Shown in pieces: positions 10,001 to 25,444 of a stretch of 64,000 bases of DNA. Source of the DNA: Fasciola hepatica (taxonomy: Eukaryota > Platyhelminthes > Trematoda > Plagiorchiida > Fasciolidae); the NCBI GenBank assembly GCA_948099385.1, contig CANUEZ040000156.1, positions 496,001 to 560,000 on the forward strand, in the 5' to 3' direction. Under the pieces are notes generated by a model that had not been told where the DNA came from, did no database searches, and worked only from the letters and a program-made list of their open reading frames with translations. The position numbers and the translations under genes are program-made. The first letter of the stretch is position 1; each line of letters opens with the position of its first letter.

Positions 10001-10180
10001 TTCGGCCTGGAGGAACTGGCCTGTGCTGAGCGGCTATTTCATCAAATAACACAATTACACCAACTTATTACAAACTAAAATCAACAACACACATCAAATA
10101 CTATATGACCAAATCAAACTATTAACACGAACACGATCATGCACACTACACTGCCACTTGACGAGAAAGAACAAATCAAT
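4073..10180. repeat. Copies 5-10 of the array
   Basis: Copy 5 has A at unit 202; copies 6-10 have G. From copy 7 onward the block has C at 468. Copies 7 and 10 share the rarer 261 G to C change, which shortens the GCGCGCGC tract. Copy 7 alone has 498 T, and copy 10 has 531 C. I see no difference between copies 8 and 9. Confidence 0.75.
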
Positions 10181-11192
10181 TGAGAATAGTTATAATAAAC
10201 AAAATACCACATGTAAACCTCATTAAACTTAATCAATCACATCGAGTACGCACGAGCAGATAATTAGGCTTGCCTAAATTCCCAACACGACACCAAGCGT
10301 TCACACTCAGTTTTACTCCAACTGATCACACATCGTACGCATGTGATTTGCGACAGCCATATGCGACATGTGCATCACGGAGCCACAGTGTACGGATGAT
10401 GCGAGACACAGAAAAGCACCAGATGCACGGGAAAGCGCGCGCATGCAAGTACGGACGAAACATACTACTGACACGGGAGCATTCAGTAGATAACTATTTA
10501 GCTCGTCTCGCACACAATCATGCTCGTCGTGTGCAATCCTGCTGCAAAGGGAGGAGATGAATTGGATAACCTATTCTTCATTCGCATCGAGTTGAGTTTG
10601 GATTGCTCGGGGTTGTTGAATTGGTCTTTTGATCATTTGTGTGGGTTCGATTTAGTCAGAGTACAATGCTAGTCGGTCTTGTGTGCAACTGGTCTGGTCA
10701 ACTAGGTTTTCCAGTTTAAGATCGTACTTCTAGGGATCATTCCTACAGTACGTATCACCAGGACGTCAGTCAAACTGACCCGTCCACCCAACCGCGATGA
10801 CGATCCGCATGGCCTAGTCCCGAGCGTGATCCGGGTGTGTGGCTGTCCGTCGGCCTGACCTAGCGCGTGCTTGTTGCTGGCTTGCTCGAATCAGCGGCCG
10901 TGTGAGCGTCACGCGTGCATGGTCTGATTGAACGGACTCGGCCGCCTCCTCGGTTGATCGTCCGGCCCGATCGGGAATGGGGTACGCAGTTATGCGTATC
11001 TCATACACCCGATTCGGCCTGGAGGAACTGGCCTGTGCTGAGCGGCTATTTCATCAAATAACACAATTACACCAACTTATTACAAACTAAAATCAACAAC
11101 ACACATCAAATACTATATGACCAAATCAAACTATTAACACGAACACGATCATGCACACTACACTGCCACTTGACGAGAAAGAACAAATCAAT
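10181..11192. repeat. Copy 11: 1012-bp unit with 6-bp deletion
   Basis: The only length variant in the window. Unit bases 537-542 (CGCATT) are missing between window positions 10716 and 10717. The deleted hexamer ends in TT and is preceded by TT, so the event fits slippage or short-homology repair. The copy also carries the CATTAAACTT block, C at 391, C at 531, and a private C to G at 409. Confidence 0.9.
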
Positions 11193-12210
11193 TGAGAATA
11201 GTTATAATAAACAAAATACCACATGTAAACCTCATTAAACTTAATCAATCACATCGAGTACGCACGAGCAGATAATTAGGCTTGCCTAAATTCCCAACAC
11301 GACACCAAGCGTTCACACTCAGTTTTACTCCAACTGATCACACATCGTACGCATGTGATTTGCGACAGCCATATGCGACATGTGCATCACGGAACCACAG
11401 TGTACGGATGATGCGAGACACAGAAAAGCACCAGATGCACGGGAAAGCGCGCGCATGCAAGTACGGACGAAACATACTACTGACACGGGAGCATTCAGTA
11501 GATAACTATTTAGCTCGTCTCGCACACAATCATGCTCGTCGTGTGCAATCCTGCTGCAAAGGGAGGAGATGAATTGGATAACTTATTCTTCATTCGCATC
11601 CAGTTGAGTTTGGATTGCTCGGGGTTGTTGAATTGGTCTTTTGATCATTTGTGTGGGTTTGATTTAGTCAGAGTACAATGCTAGTCGGTCTTGTGTGCAA
11701 CTGGTCTGGTCAACTAGGTTTTGCAGTTCGCATTTAAGATCGTACTTCTAGGGATCATTCCTACAGTACGTATCACCAGGACGTCAGTCAAACTGACCCG
11801 TCCACCCAACCGCGATGACGATCCGCATGGCCTAGTCCCGAGCGTGATCCGGGTGTGTGGCTGTCCGTCGGCCTGACCTAGCGCGTGCTTGTTGCTGGCT
11901 TGCTCGAATCAGCGGCCGTGTGAGCGTCACGCGTGCATGGTCTGATTGAACGGACTCGGCCGCCTCCTCGGTTGATCGTCCGGCCCGATCGGGAATGGGG
12001 TACGCAGTTATGCGTATCTCATACACCCGATTCGGCCTGGAGGAACTGGCCTGTGCTGAGCGGCTATTTCATCAAATAACACAATTACACCAACTTATTA
12101 CAAACTAAAATCAACAACACACATCAAATACTATATGACCAAATCAAACTATTAACACGAACACGATCATGCACACTACACTGCCACTTGACGAGAAAGA
12201 ACAAATCAAT
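11193..12210. repeat. Copy 12: CATTAAACTT type
   Basis: It has A at unit 202 and T at 468, unlike its neighbours, and the CATTAAACTT block at 41-50 shared with copies 2, 4, 11 and 20. It looks like a relative of copies 2 and 4 displaced within the array. Confidence 0.7.
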
Positions 12211-15200
12211 TGAGAATAGTTATAATAAACAAAATACCACATGTAAACCTCAATCAACACAATCAATCACATCGAGTACGCACGAGCAGATAATTAGGCT
12301 TGCCTAAATTCCCAACACGACACCAAGCGTTCACACTCAGTTTTACTCCAACTGATCACACATCGTACGCATGTGATTTGCGACAGCCATATGCGACATG
12401 TGCATCACGGAGCCACAGTGTACGGATGATGCGAGACACAGAAAAGCACCAGATGCACGGGAAAGCGCGCGCATGCAAGTACGGACGAAACATACTACTG
12501 ACACGGGAGCATTCAGTAGATAACTATTTAGCTCGTCTCGCACACAATCATGCTCGTCGTGTGCAATCCTGCTGCAAAGGGAGGAGATGAATTGGATAAC
12601 TTATTCTTCATTCGCATCCAGTTGAGTTTGGATTGCTCGGGGTTGTTGAATTGGTCTTTTGATCATTTGTGTGGGTTTGATTTAGTCAGAGTACAATGCT
12701 AGTCGGTCTTGTGTGCAACTGGTCTGGTCAACTAGGTTTTGCAGTTCGCATTTAAGATCGTACTTCTAGGGATCATTCCTACAGTACGTATCACCAGGAC
12801 GTCAGTCAAACTGACCCGTCCACCCAACCGCGATGACGATCCGCATGGCCTAGTCCCGAGCGTGATCCGGGTGTGTGGCTGTCCGTCGGCCTGACCTAGC
12901 GCGTGCTTGTTGCTGGCTTGCTCGAATCAGCGGCCGTGTGAGCGTCACGCGTGCATGGTCTGATTGAACGGACTCGGCCGCCTCCTCGGTTGATCGTCCG
13001 GCCCGATCGGGAATGGGGTACGCAGTTATGCGTATCTCATACACCCGATTCGGCCTGGAGGAACTGGCCTGTGCTGAGCGGCTATTTCATCAAATAACAC
13101 AATTACACCAACTTATTACAAACTAAAATCAACAACACACATCAAATACTATATGACCAAATCAAACTATTAACACGAACACGATCATGCACACTACACT
13201 GCCACTTGACGAGAAAGAACAAATCAATTGAGAATAGTTATAATAAACAAAATACCACATGTAAACCTCAATCAACACAATCAATCACATCGAGTACGCA
13301 CGAGCAGATAATTAGGCTTGCCTAAATTCCCAACACGACACCAAGCGTTCACACTCAGTTTTACTCCAACTGATCACACATCGTACGCATGTGATTTGCG
13401 ACAGCCATATGCGACATGTGCATCACGGAGCCACAGTGTACGGATGATGCGAGACACAGAAAAGCACCAGATGCACGGGAAAGCGCGCGCATGCAAGTAC
13501 GGACGAAACATACTACTGACACGGGAGCATTCAGTAGATAACTATTTAGCTCGTCTCGCACACAATCATGCTCGTCGTGTGCAATCCTGCTGCAAAGGGA
13601 GGAGATGAATTGGATAACTTATTCTTCATTCGCATCCAGTTGAGTTTGGATTGCTCGGGGTTGTTGAATTGGTCTTTTGATCATTTGTGTGGGTTCGATT
13701 TAGTCAGAGTACAATGCTAGTCGGTCTTGTGTGCAACTGGTCTGGTCAACTAGGTTTTCCAGTTCGCATTTAAGATCGTACTTCTAGGGATCATTCCTAC
13801 AGTACGTATCACCAGGACGTCAGTCAAACTGACCCGTCCACCCAACCGCGATGACGATCCGCATGGCCTAGTCCCGAGCGTGATCCGGGTGTGTGGCTGT
13901 CCGTCGGCCTGACCTAGCGCGTGCTTGTTGCTGGCTTGCTCGAATCAGCGGCCGTGTGAGCGTCACGCGTGCATGGTCTGATTGAACGGACTCGGCCGCC
14001 TCCTCGGTTGATCGTCCGGCCCGATCGGGAATGGGGTACGCAGTTATGCGTATCTCATACACCCGATTCGGCCTGGAGGAACTGGCCTGTGCTGAGCGGC
14101 TATTTCATCAAATAACACAATTACACCAACTTATTACAAACTAAAATCAACAACACACATCAAATACTATATGACCAAATCAAACTATTAACACGAACAC
14201 GATCATGCACACTACACTGCCACTTGACGAGAAAGAACAAATCAATTGAGAATAGTTATAATAAACAAAATACCACATGTAAACCTCAATCAACACAATC
14301 AATCACATCGAGTACGCACGAGCAGATAATTAGGCTTGCCTAAATTCCCAACACGACACCAAGCGTTCACACTCAGTTTTACTCCAACTGATCACACATC
14401 GTACGCATGTGATTTGCGACAGCCATATGCGACATGTGCATCACGGAGCCACAGTGTACGGATGATGCGAGACACAGAAAAGCACCAGATGCACGGGAAA
14501 GCGCGCGCATGCAAGTACGGACGAAACATACTACTGACACGGGAGCATTCAGTAGATAACTATTTAGCTCGTCTCGCACACAATCATGCTCGTCGTGTGC
14601 AATCCTGCTGCAAAGGGAGGAGATGAATTGGATAACTTATTCTTCATTCGCATCCAGTTGAGTTTGGATTGCTCGGGGTTGTTGAATTGGTCTTTTGATC
14701 ATTTGTGTGGGTTTGATTTAGTCAGAGTACAATGCTAGTCGGTCTTGTGTGCAACTGGTCTGGTCAACTAGGTTTTGCAGTTCGCATTTAAGATCGTACT
14801 TCTAGGGATCATTCCTACAGTACGTATCACCAGGACGTCAGTCAAACTGACCCGTCCACCCAACCGCGATGACGATCCGCATGGCCTAGTCCCGAGCGTG
14901 ATCCGGGTGTGTGGCTGTCCGTCGGCCTGACCTAGCGCGTGCTTGTTGCTGGCTTGCTCGAATCAGCGGCCGTGTGAGCGTCACGCGTGCATGGTCTGAT
15001 TGAACGGACTCGGCCGCCTCCTCGGTTGATCGTCCGGCCCGATCGGGAATGGGGTACGCAGTTATGCGTATCTCATACACCCGATTCGGCCTGGAGGAAC
15101 TGGCCTGTGCTGAGCGGCTATTTCATCAAATAACACAATTACACCAACTTATTACAAACTAAAATCAACAACACACATCAAATACTATATGACCAAATCA

Positions 15201-18200
15201 AACTATTAACACGAACACGATCATGCACACTACACTGCCACTTGACGAGAAAGAACAAATCAATTGAGAATAGTTATAATAAACAAAATACCACATGTAA
15301 ACCTCAATCAACACAATCAATCACATCGAGTACGCACGAGCAGATAATTAGGCTTGCCTAAATTCCCAACACGACACCAAGCGTTCACACTCAGTTTTAC
15401 TCCAACTGATCACACATCGTACGCATGTGATTTGCGACAGCCATATGCGACATGTGCATCACGGAGCCACAGTGTACGGATGATGCGAGACACAGAAAAG
15501 CACCAGATGCACGGGAAAGCGCGCGCATGCAAGTACGGACGAAACATACTACTGACACGGGAGCATTCAGTAGATAACTATTTAGCTCGTCTCGCACACA
15601 ATCATGCTCGTCGTGTGCAATCCTGCTGCAAAGGGAGGAGATGAATTGGATAACTTATTCTTCATTCGCATCCAGTTGAGTTTGGATTGCTCGGGGTTGT
15701 TGAATTGGTCTTTTGATCATTTGTGTGGGTTCGATTTAGTCAGAGTACAATGCTAGTCGGTCTTGTGTGCAACTGGTCTGGTCAACTAGGTTTTGCAGTT
15801 CGCATTTAAGATCGTACTTCTAGGGATCATTCCTACAGTACGTATCACCAGGACGTCAGTCAAACTGACCCGTCCACCCAACCGCGATGACGATCCGCAT
15901 GGCCTAGTCCCGAGCGTGATCCGGGTGTGTGGCTGTCCGTCGGCCTGACCTAGCGCGTGCTTGTTGCTGGCTTGCTCGAATCAGCGGCCGTGTGAGCGTC
16001 ACGCGTGCATGGTCTGATTGAACGGACTCGGCCGCCTCCTCGGTTGATCGTCCGGCCCGATCGGGAATGGGGTACGCAGTTATGCGTATCTCATACACCC
16101 GATTCGGCCTGGAGGAACTGGCCTGTGCTGAGCGGCTATTTCATCAAATAACACAATTACACCAACTTATTACAAACTAAAATCAACAACACACATCAAA
16201 TACTATATGACCAAATCAAACTATTAACACGAACACGATCATGCACACTACACTGCCACTTGACGAGAAAGAACAAATCAATTGAGAATAGTTATAATAA
16301 ACAAAATACCACATGTAAACCTCAATCAACACAATCAATCACATCGAGTACGCACGAGCAGATAATTAGGCTTGCCTAAATTCCCAACACGACACCAAGC
16401 GTTCACACTCAGTTTTACTCCAACTGATCACACATCGTACGCATGTGATTTGCGACAGCCATATGCGACATGTGCATCACGGAGCCACAGTGTACGGATG
16501 ATGCGAGACACAGAAAAGCACCAGATGCACGGGAAAGCGCGCGCATGCAAGTACGGACGAAACATACTACTGACACGGGAGCATTCAGTAGATAACTATT
16601 TAGCTCGTCTCGCACACAATCATGCTCGTCGTGTGCAATCCTGCTGCAAAGGGAGGAGATGAATTGGATAACTTATTCTTCATTCGCATCCAGTTGAGTT
16701 TGGATTGCTCGGGGTTGTTGAATTGGTCTTTTGATCATTTGTGTGGGTTCGATTTAGTCAGAGTACAATGCTAGTCGGTCTTGTGTGCAACTGGTCTGGT
16801 CAACTAGGTTTTGCAGTTCGCATTTAAGATCGTACTTCTAGGGATCATTCCTACAGTACGTATCACCAGGACGTCAGTCAAACTGACCCGTCCACCCAAC
16901 CGCGATGACGATCCGCATGGCCTAGTCCCGAGCGTGATCCGGGTGTGTGGCTGTCCGTCGGCCTGACCTAGCGCGTGCTTGTTGCTGGCTTGCTCGAATC
17001 AGCGGCCGTGTGAGCGTCACGCGTGCATGGTCTGATTGAACGGACTCGGCCGCCTCCTCGGTTGATCGTCCGGCCCGATCGGGAATGGGGTACGCAGTTA
17101 TGCGTATCTCATACACCCGATTCGGCCTGGAGGAACTGGCCTGTGCTGAGCGGCTATTTCATCAAATAACACAATTACACCAACTTATTACAAACTAAAA
17201 TCAACAACACACATCAAATACTATATGACCAAATCAAACTATTAACACGAACACGATCATGCACACTACACTGCCACTTGACGAGAAAGAACAAATCAAT
17301 TGAGAATAGTTATAATAAACAAAATACCACATGTAAACCTCAATCAACACAATCAATCACATCGAGTACGCACGAGCAGATAATTAGGCTTGCCTAAATT
17401 CCCAACACGACACCAAGCGTTCACACTCAGTTTTACTCCAACTGATCACACATCGTACGCATGTGATTTGCGACAGCCATATGCGACATGTGCATCACGG
17501 AGCCACAGTGTACGGATGATGCGAGACACAGAAAAGCACCAGATGCACGGGAAAGCGCGCGCATGCAAGTACGGACGAAACATACTACTGACACGGGAGC
17601 ATTCAGTAGATAACTATTTAGCTCGTCTCGCACACAATCATGCTCGTCGTGTGCAATCCTGCTGCAAAGGGAGGAGATGAATTGGATAACTTATTCTTCA
17701 TTCGCATCCAGTTGAGTTTGGATTGCTCGGGGTTGTTGAATTGGTCTTTTGATCATTTGTGTGGGTTCGATTTAGTCAGAGTACAATGCTAGTCGGTCTT
17801 GTGTGCAACTGGTCTGGTCAACTAGGTTTTGCAGTTCGCATTTAAGATCGTACTTCTAGGGATCATTCCTACAGTACGTATCACCAGGACGTCAGTCAAA
17901 CTGACCCGTCCACCCAACCGCGATGACGATCCGCATGGCCTAGTCCCGAGCGTGATCCGGGTGTGTGGCTGTCCGTCGGCCTGACCTAGCGCGTGCTTGT
18001 TGCTGGCTTGCTCGAATCAGCGGCCGTGTGAGCGTCACGCGTGCATGGTCTGATTGAACGGACTCGGCCGCCTCCTCGGTTGATCGTCCGGCCCGATCGG
18101 GAATGGGGTACGCAGTTATGCGTATCTCATACACCCGATTCGGCCTGGAGGAACTGGCCTGTGCTGAGCGGCTATTTCATCAAATAACACAATTACACCA

Positions 18201-20354
18201 ACTTATTACAAACTAAAATCAACAACACACATCAAATACTATATGACCAAATCAAACTATTAACACGAACACGATCATGCACACTACACTGCCACTTGAC
18301 GAGAAAGAACAAATCAATTGAGAATAGTTATAATAAACAAAATACCACATGTAAACCTCAATCAACACAATCAATCACATCGAGTACGCACGAGCAGATA
18401 ATTAGGCTTGCCTAAATTCCCAACACGACACCAAGCGTTCACACTCAGTTTTACTCCAACTGATCACACATCGTACGCATGTGATTTGCGACAGCCATAT
18501 GCGACATGTGCATCACGGAGCCACAGTGTACGGATGATGCGAGACACAGAAAAGCACCAGATGCACGGGAAAGCGCGCGCATGCAAGTACGGACGAAACA
18601 TACTACTGACACGGGAGCATTCAGTAGATAACTATTTAGCTCGTCTCGCACACAATCATGCTCGTCGTGTGCAATCCTGCTGCAAAGGGAGGAGATGAAT
18701 TGGATAACTTATTCTTCATTCGCATCCAGTTGAGTTTGGATTGCTCGGGGTTGTTGAATTGGTCTTTTGATCATTTGTGTGGGTTCGATTTAGTCAGAGT
18801 ACAATGCTAGTCGGTCTTGTGTGCAACTGGTCTGGTCAACTAGGTTTTCCAGTTCGCATTTAAGATCGTACTTCTAGGGATCATTCCTACAGTACGTATC
18901 ACCAGGACGTCAGTCAAACTGACCCGTCCACCCAACCGCGATGACGATCCGCATGGCCTAGTCCCGAGCGTGATCCGGGTGTGTGGCTGTCCGTCGGCCT
19001 GACCTAGCGCGTGCTTGTTGCTGGCTTGCTCGAATCAGCGGCCGTGTGAGCGTCACGCGTGCATGGTCTGATTGAACGGACTCGGCCGCCTCCTCGGTTG
19101 ATCGTCCGGCCCGATCGGGAATGGGGTACGCAGTTATGCGTATCTCATACACCCGATTCGGCCTGGAGGAACTGGCCTGTGCTGAGCGGCTATTTCATCA
19201 AATAACACAATTACACCAACTTATTACAAACTAAAATCAACAACACACATCAAATACTATATGACCAAATCAAACTATTAACACGAACACGATCATGCAC
19301 ACTACACTGCCACTTGACGAGAAAGAACAAATCAATTGAGAATAGTTATAATAAACAAAATACCACATGTAAACCTCATTAAACTTAATCAATCACATCG
19401 AGTACGCACGAGCAGATAATTAGGCTTGCCTAAATTCCCAACACGACACCAAGCGTTCACACTCAGTTTTACTCCAACTGATCACACATCGTACGCATGT
19501 GATTTGCGACAGCCATATGCGACATGTGCATCACGGAGCCACAGTGTACGGATGATGCGAGACACAGAAAAGCACCAGATGCACGGGAAAGCGCGCCCAT
19601 GCAAGTACGGACGAAACATACTACTGACACGGGAGCATTCAGTAGATAACTATTTAGCTCGTCTCGCACACAATCATGCTCGTCGTGTGCAATCCTGCTG
19701 CAAAGGGAGGAGATGAATTGGATAACTTATTCTTCATTCGCATCCAGTTGAGTTTGGATTGCTCGGGGTTGTTGAATTGGTCTTTTGATCATTTGTGTGG
19801 GTTTGATTTAGTCAGAGTACAATGCTAGTCGGTCTTGTGTGCAACTGGTCTGGTCAACTAGGTTTTCCAGTTCGCATTTAAGATCGTACTTCTAGGGATC
19901 ATTCCTACAGTACGTATCACCAGGACGTCAGTCAAACTGACCCGTCCACCCAACCGCGATGACGATCCGCATGGCCTAGTCCCGAGCGTGATCCGGGTGT
20001 GTGGCTGTCCGTCGGCCTGACCTAGCGCGTGCTTGTTGCTGGCTTGCTCGAATCAGCGGCCGTGTGAGCGTCACGCGTGCATGGTCTGATTGAACGGACT
20101 CGGCCGCCTCCTCGGTTGATCGTCCGGCCCGATCGGGAATGGGGTACGCAGTTATGCGTATCTCATACACCCGATTCGGCCTGGAGGAACTGGCCTGTGC
20201 TGAGCGGCTATTTCATCAAATAACACAATTACACCAACTTATTACAAACTAAAATCAACAACACACATCAAATACTATATGACCAAATCAAACTATTAAC
20301 ACGAACACGATCATGCACACTACACTGCCACTTGACGAGAAAGAACAAATCAAT
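12211..20354. repeat. Copies 13-20 of the array
   Basis: All have G at unit 202. Copies 13 and 15 have 468 T and 531 G. Copies 14 and 19 have 468 C and 531 C. Copies 16-18 have 468 C and 531 G, with no difference seen between the three. Copy 20 (19337-20354) combines 261 C, 531 C and the CATTAAACTT block, so it is a mosaic of types otherwise seen in copies 10 and 11. Confidence 0.75.
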
Positions 20355-23300
20355 TGAGAATAGTTATAATAAACAAAATACCACATGTAAACCTCAATCA
20401 ACACAATCAATCACATCGAGTACGCACGAGCAGATAATTAGGCTTGCCTAAATTCCCAACACGACACCAAGCGTTCACACTCAGTTTTACTCCAACTGAT
20501 CACACATCGTACGCATGTGATTTGCGACAGCCATATGCGACATGTGCATCACGGAGCCACAGTGTACGGATGATGCGAGACACAGAAAAGCACCAGATGC
20601 ACGGGAAAGCGCGCGCATGCAAGTACGGACGAAACATACTACTGACACGGGAGCATTCAGTAGATAACTATCTAGCTCGTCTCGCACACAATCATGCTCG
20701 TCGTGTGCAATCCTGCTGCAAAGGGAGGAGATGAATTGGATAACTTATTCTTCATTCGCATCCAGTTGAGTTTGGATTGCTCGGGGTTGTTGAATTGGTC
20801 TTTTGATCATTTGTGTGGGTTTGATTTAGTCAGAGTACAATGCTAGTCGGTCTTGTGTGCAACTGGTCTGGTCAACTAGGTTTTGCAGTTCGCATTTAAG
20901 ATCGTACTTCTAGGGATCATTCCTACAGTACGTATCACCAGGACGTCAGTCAAACTGACCCGTCCACCCAACCGCGATGACGATCCGCATGGCCTAGTCC
21001 CGAGCGTGATCCGGGTGTGTGGCTGTCCGTCGGCCTGACCTAGCGCGTGCTTGTTGCTGGCTTGCTCGAATCAGCGGCCGTGTGAGCGTCACGCGTGCAT
21101 GGTCTGATTGAACGGACTCGGCCGCCTCCTCGGTTGATCGTCCGGCCCGATCGGGAATGGGGTACGCAGTTATGCGTATCTCATACACCCGATTCGGCCT
21201 GGAGGAACTGGCCTGTGCTGAGCGGCTATTTCATCAAATAACACAATTACACCAACTTATTACAAACTAAAATCAACAACACACATCAAATACTATATGA
21301 CCAAATCAAACTATTAACACGAACACGATCATGCACACTACACTGCCACTTGACGAGAAAGAACAAATCAATTGAGAATAGTTATAATAAACAAAATACC
21401 ACATGTAAACCTCAATCAACACAATCAATCACATCGAGTACGCACGAGCAGATAATTAGGCTTGCCTAAATTCCCAACACGACACCAAGCGTTCACACTC
21501 AGTTTTACTCCAACTGATCACACATCGTACGCATGTGATTTGCGACAGCCATATGCGACATGTGCATCACGGAACCACAGTGTACGGATGATGCGAGACA
21601 CAGAAAAGCACCAGATGCACGGGAAAGCGCGCGCATGCAAGTACGGACGAAACATACTACTGACACGGGAGCATTCAGTAGATAACTATTTAGCTCGTCT
21701 CGCACACAATCATGCTCGTCGTGTGCAATCCTGCTGCAAAGGGAGGAGATGAATTGGATAACTTATTCTTCATTCGCATCCAGTTGAGTTTGGATTGCTC
21801 GGGGTTGTTGAATTGGTCTTTTGATCATTTGTGTGGGTTTGATTTAGTCAGAGTACAATGCTAGTCGGTCTTGTGTGCAACTGGTCTGGTCAACTAGGTT
21901 TTGCAGTTCGCATTTAAGATCGTACTTCTAGGGATCATTCCTACAGTACGTATCACCAGGACGTCAGTCAAACTGACCCGTCCACCCAACCGCGATGACG
22001 ATCCGCATGGCCTAGTCCCGAGCGTGATCCGGGTGTGTGGCTGTCCGTCGGCCTGACCTAGCGCGTGCTTGTTGCTGGCTTGCTCGAATCAGCGGCCGTG
22101 TGAGCGTCACGCGTGCATGGTCTGATTGAACGGACTCGGCCGCCTCCTCGGTTGATCGTCCGGCCCGATCGGGAATGGGGTACGCAGTTATGCGTATCTC
22201 ATACACCCGATTCGGCCTGGAGGAACTGGCCTGTGCTGAGCGGCTATTTCATCAAATAACACAATTACACCAACTTATTACAAACTAAAATCAACAACAC
22301 ACATCAAATACTATATGACCAAATCAAACTATTAACACGAACACGATCATGCACACTACACTGCCACTTGACGAGAAAGAACAAATCAATTGAGAATAGT
22401 TATAATAAACAAAATACCACATGTAAACCTCAATCAACACAATCAATCACATCGAGTACGCACGAGCAGATAATTAGGCTTGCCTAAATTCCCAACACGA
22501 CACCAAGCGTTCACACTCAGTTTTACTCCAACTGATCACACATCGTACGCATGTGATTTGCGACAGCCATATGCGACATGTGCATCACGGAACCACAGTG
22601 TACGGATGATGCGAGACACAGAAAAGCACCAGATGCACGGGAAAGCGCGCGCATGCAAGTACGGACGAAACATACTACTGACACGGGAGCATTCAGTAGA
22701 TAACTATTTAGCTCGTCTCGCACACAATCATGCTCGTCGTGTGCAATCCTGCTGCAAAGGGAGGAGATGAATTGGATAACTTATTCTTCATTCGCATCCA
22801 GTTGAGTTTGGATTGCTCGGGGTTGTTGAATTGGTCTTTTGATCATTTGTGTGGGTTCGATTTAGTCAGAGTACAATGCTAGTCGGTCTTGTGTGCAACT
22901 GGTCTGGTCAACTAGGTTTTGCAGTTCGCATTTAAGATCGTACTTCTAGGGATCAATCCTACAGTACGTATCACCAGGACGTCAGTCAAACTGACCCGTC
23001 CACCCAACCGCGATGACGATCCGCATGGCCTAGTCCCGAGCGTGATCCGGGTGTGTGGCTGTCCGTCGGCCTGACCTAGCGCGTGCTTGTTGCTGGCTTG
23101 CTCGAATCAGCGGCCGTGTGAGCGTCACGCGTGCATGGTCTGATTGAACGGACTCGGCCGCCTCCTCGGTTGATCGTCCGGCCCGATCGGGAATGGGGTA
23201 CGCAGTTATGCGTATCTCATACACCCGATTCGGCCTGGAGGAACTGGCCTGTGCTGAGCGGCTATTTCATCAAATAACACAATTACACCAACTTATTACA

Positions 23301-25444
23301 AACTAAAATCAACAACACACATCAAATACTATATGACCAAATCAAACTATTAACACGAACACGATCATGCACACTACACTGCCACTTGACGAGAAAGAAC
23401 AAATCAATTGAGAATAGTTATAATAAACAAAATACCACATGTAAACCTCAATCAACACAATCAATCACATCGAGTACGCACGAGCAGATAATTAGGCTTG
23501 CCTAAATTCCCAACACGACACCAAGCGTTCACACTCAGTTTTACTCCAACTGATCACACATCGTACGCATGTGATTTGCGACAGCCATATGCGACATGTG
23601 CATCACGGAGCCACAGTGTACGGATGATGCGAGACACAGAAAAGCACCAGATGCACGGGAAAGCGCGCGCATGCAAGTACGGACGAAACATACTACTGAC
23701 ACGGGAGCATTCAGTAGATAACTATTTAGCTCGTCTCGCACACAATCATGCTCGTCGTGTGCAATCCTGCTGCAAAGGGAGGAGATGAATTGGATAACTT
23801 ATTCTTCATTCGCATCCAGTTGAGTTTGGATTGCTCGGGGTTGTTGAATTGGTCTTTTGATCATTTGTGTGGGTTTGATTTAGTCAGAGTACAATGCTAG
23901 TCGGTCTTGTGTGCAACTGGTCTGGTCAACTAGGTTTTGCAGTTCGCATTTAAGATCGTACTTCTAGGGATCATTCCTACAGTACGTATCACCAGGACGT
24001 CAGTCAAACTGACCCGTCCACCCAACCGCGATGACGATCCGCATGGCCTAGTCCCGAGCGTGATCCGGGTGTGTGGCTGTCCGTCGGCCTGACCTAGCGC
24101 GTGCTTGTTGCTGGCTTGCTCGAATCAGCGGCCGTGTGAGCGTCACGCGTGCATGGTCTGATTGAACGGACTCGGCCGCCTCCTCGGTTGATCGTCCGGC
24201 CCGATCGGGAATGGGGTACGCAGTTATGCGTATCTCATACACCCGATTCGGCCTGGAGGAACTGGCCTGTGCTGAGCGGCTATTTCATCAAATAACACAA
24301 TTACACCAACTTATTACAAACTAAAATCAACAACACACATCAAATACTATATGACCAAATCAAACTATTAACACGAACACGATCATGCACACTACACTGC
24401 CACTTGACGAGAAAGAACAAATCAATTGAGAATAGTTATAATAAACAAAATACCACATGTAAACCTCAATCAACACAATCAATCACATCGAGTACGCACG
24501 AGCAGATAATTAGGCTTGCCTAAATTCCCAACACGACACCAAGCGTTCACACTCAGTTTTACTCCAACTGATCACACATCGTACGCATGTGATTTGCGAC
24601 AGCCATATGCGACATGTGCATCACGGAACCACAGTGTACGGATGATGCGAGACACAGAAAAGCACCAGATGCACGGGAAAGCGCGCGCATGCAAGTACGG
24701 ACGAAACATACTACTGACACGGGAGCATTCAGTAGATAACTATTTAGCTCGTCTCGCACACAATCATGCTCGTCGTGTGCAATCCTGCTGCAAAGGGAGG
24801 AGATGAATTGGATAACTTATTCTTCATTCGCATCCAGTTGAGTTTGGATTGCTCGGGGTTGTTGAATTGGTCTTTTGATCATTTGTGTGGGTTTGATTTA
24901 GTCAGAGTACAATGCTAGTCGGTCTTGTGTGCAACTGGTCTGGTCAACTAGGTTTTGCAGTTCGCATTTAAGATCGTACTTCTAGGGATCATTCCTACAG
25001 TACGTATCACCAGGACGTCAGTCAAACTGACCCGTCCACCCAACCGCGATGACGATCCGCATGGCCTAGTCCCGAGCGTGATCCGGGTGTGTGGCTGTCC
25101 GTCGGCCTGACCTAGCGCGTGCTTGTTGCTGGCTTGCTCGAATCAGCGGCCGTGTGAGCGTCACGCGTGCATGGTCTGATTGAACGGACTCGGCCGCCTC
25201 CTCGGTTGATCGTCCGGCCCGATCGGGAATGGGGTACGCAGTTATGCGTATCTCATACACCCGATTCGGCCTGGAGGAACTGGCCTGTGCTGAGCGGCTA
25301 TTTCATCAAATAACACAATTACACCAACTTATTACAAACTAAAATCAACAACACACATCAAATACTATATGACCAAATCAAACTATTAACACGAACACGA
25401 TCATGCACACTACACTGCCACTTGACGAGAAAGAACAAATCAAT
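20355..25444. repeat. Copies 21-25 of the array
   Basis: The base at unit 202 varies (copies 21 and 24 G; 22, 23 and 25 A). Copy 21 has 318 C, shared only with distant copy 53. Copy 23 has 468 C and 566 A, the latter shared with copies 29 and 31. Confidence 0.7.
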
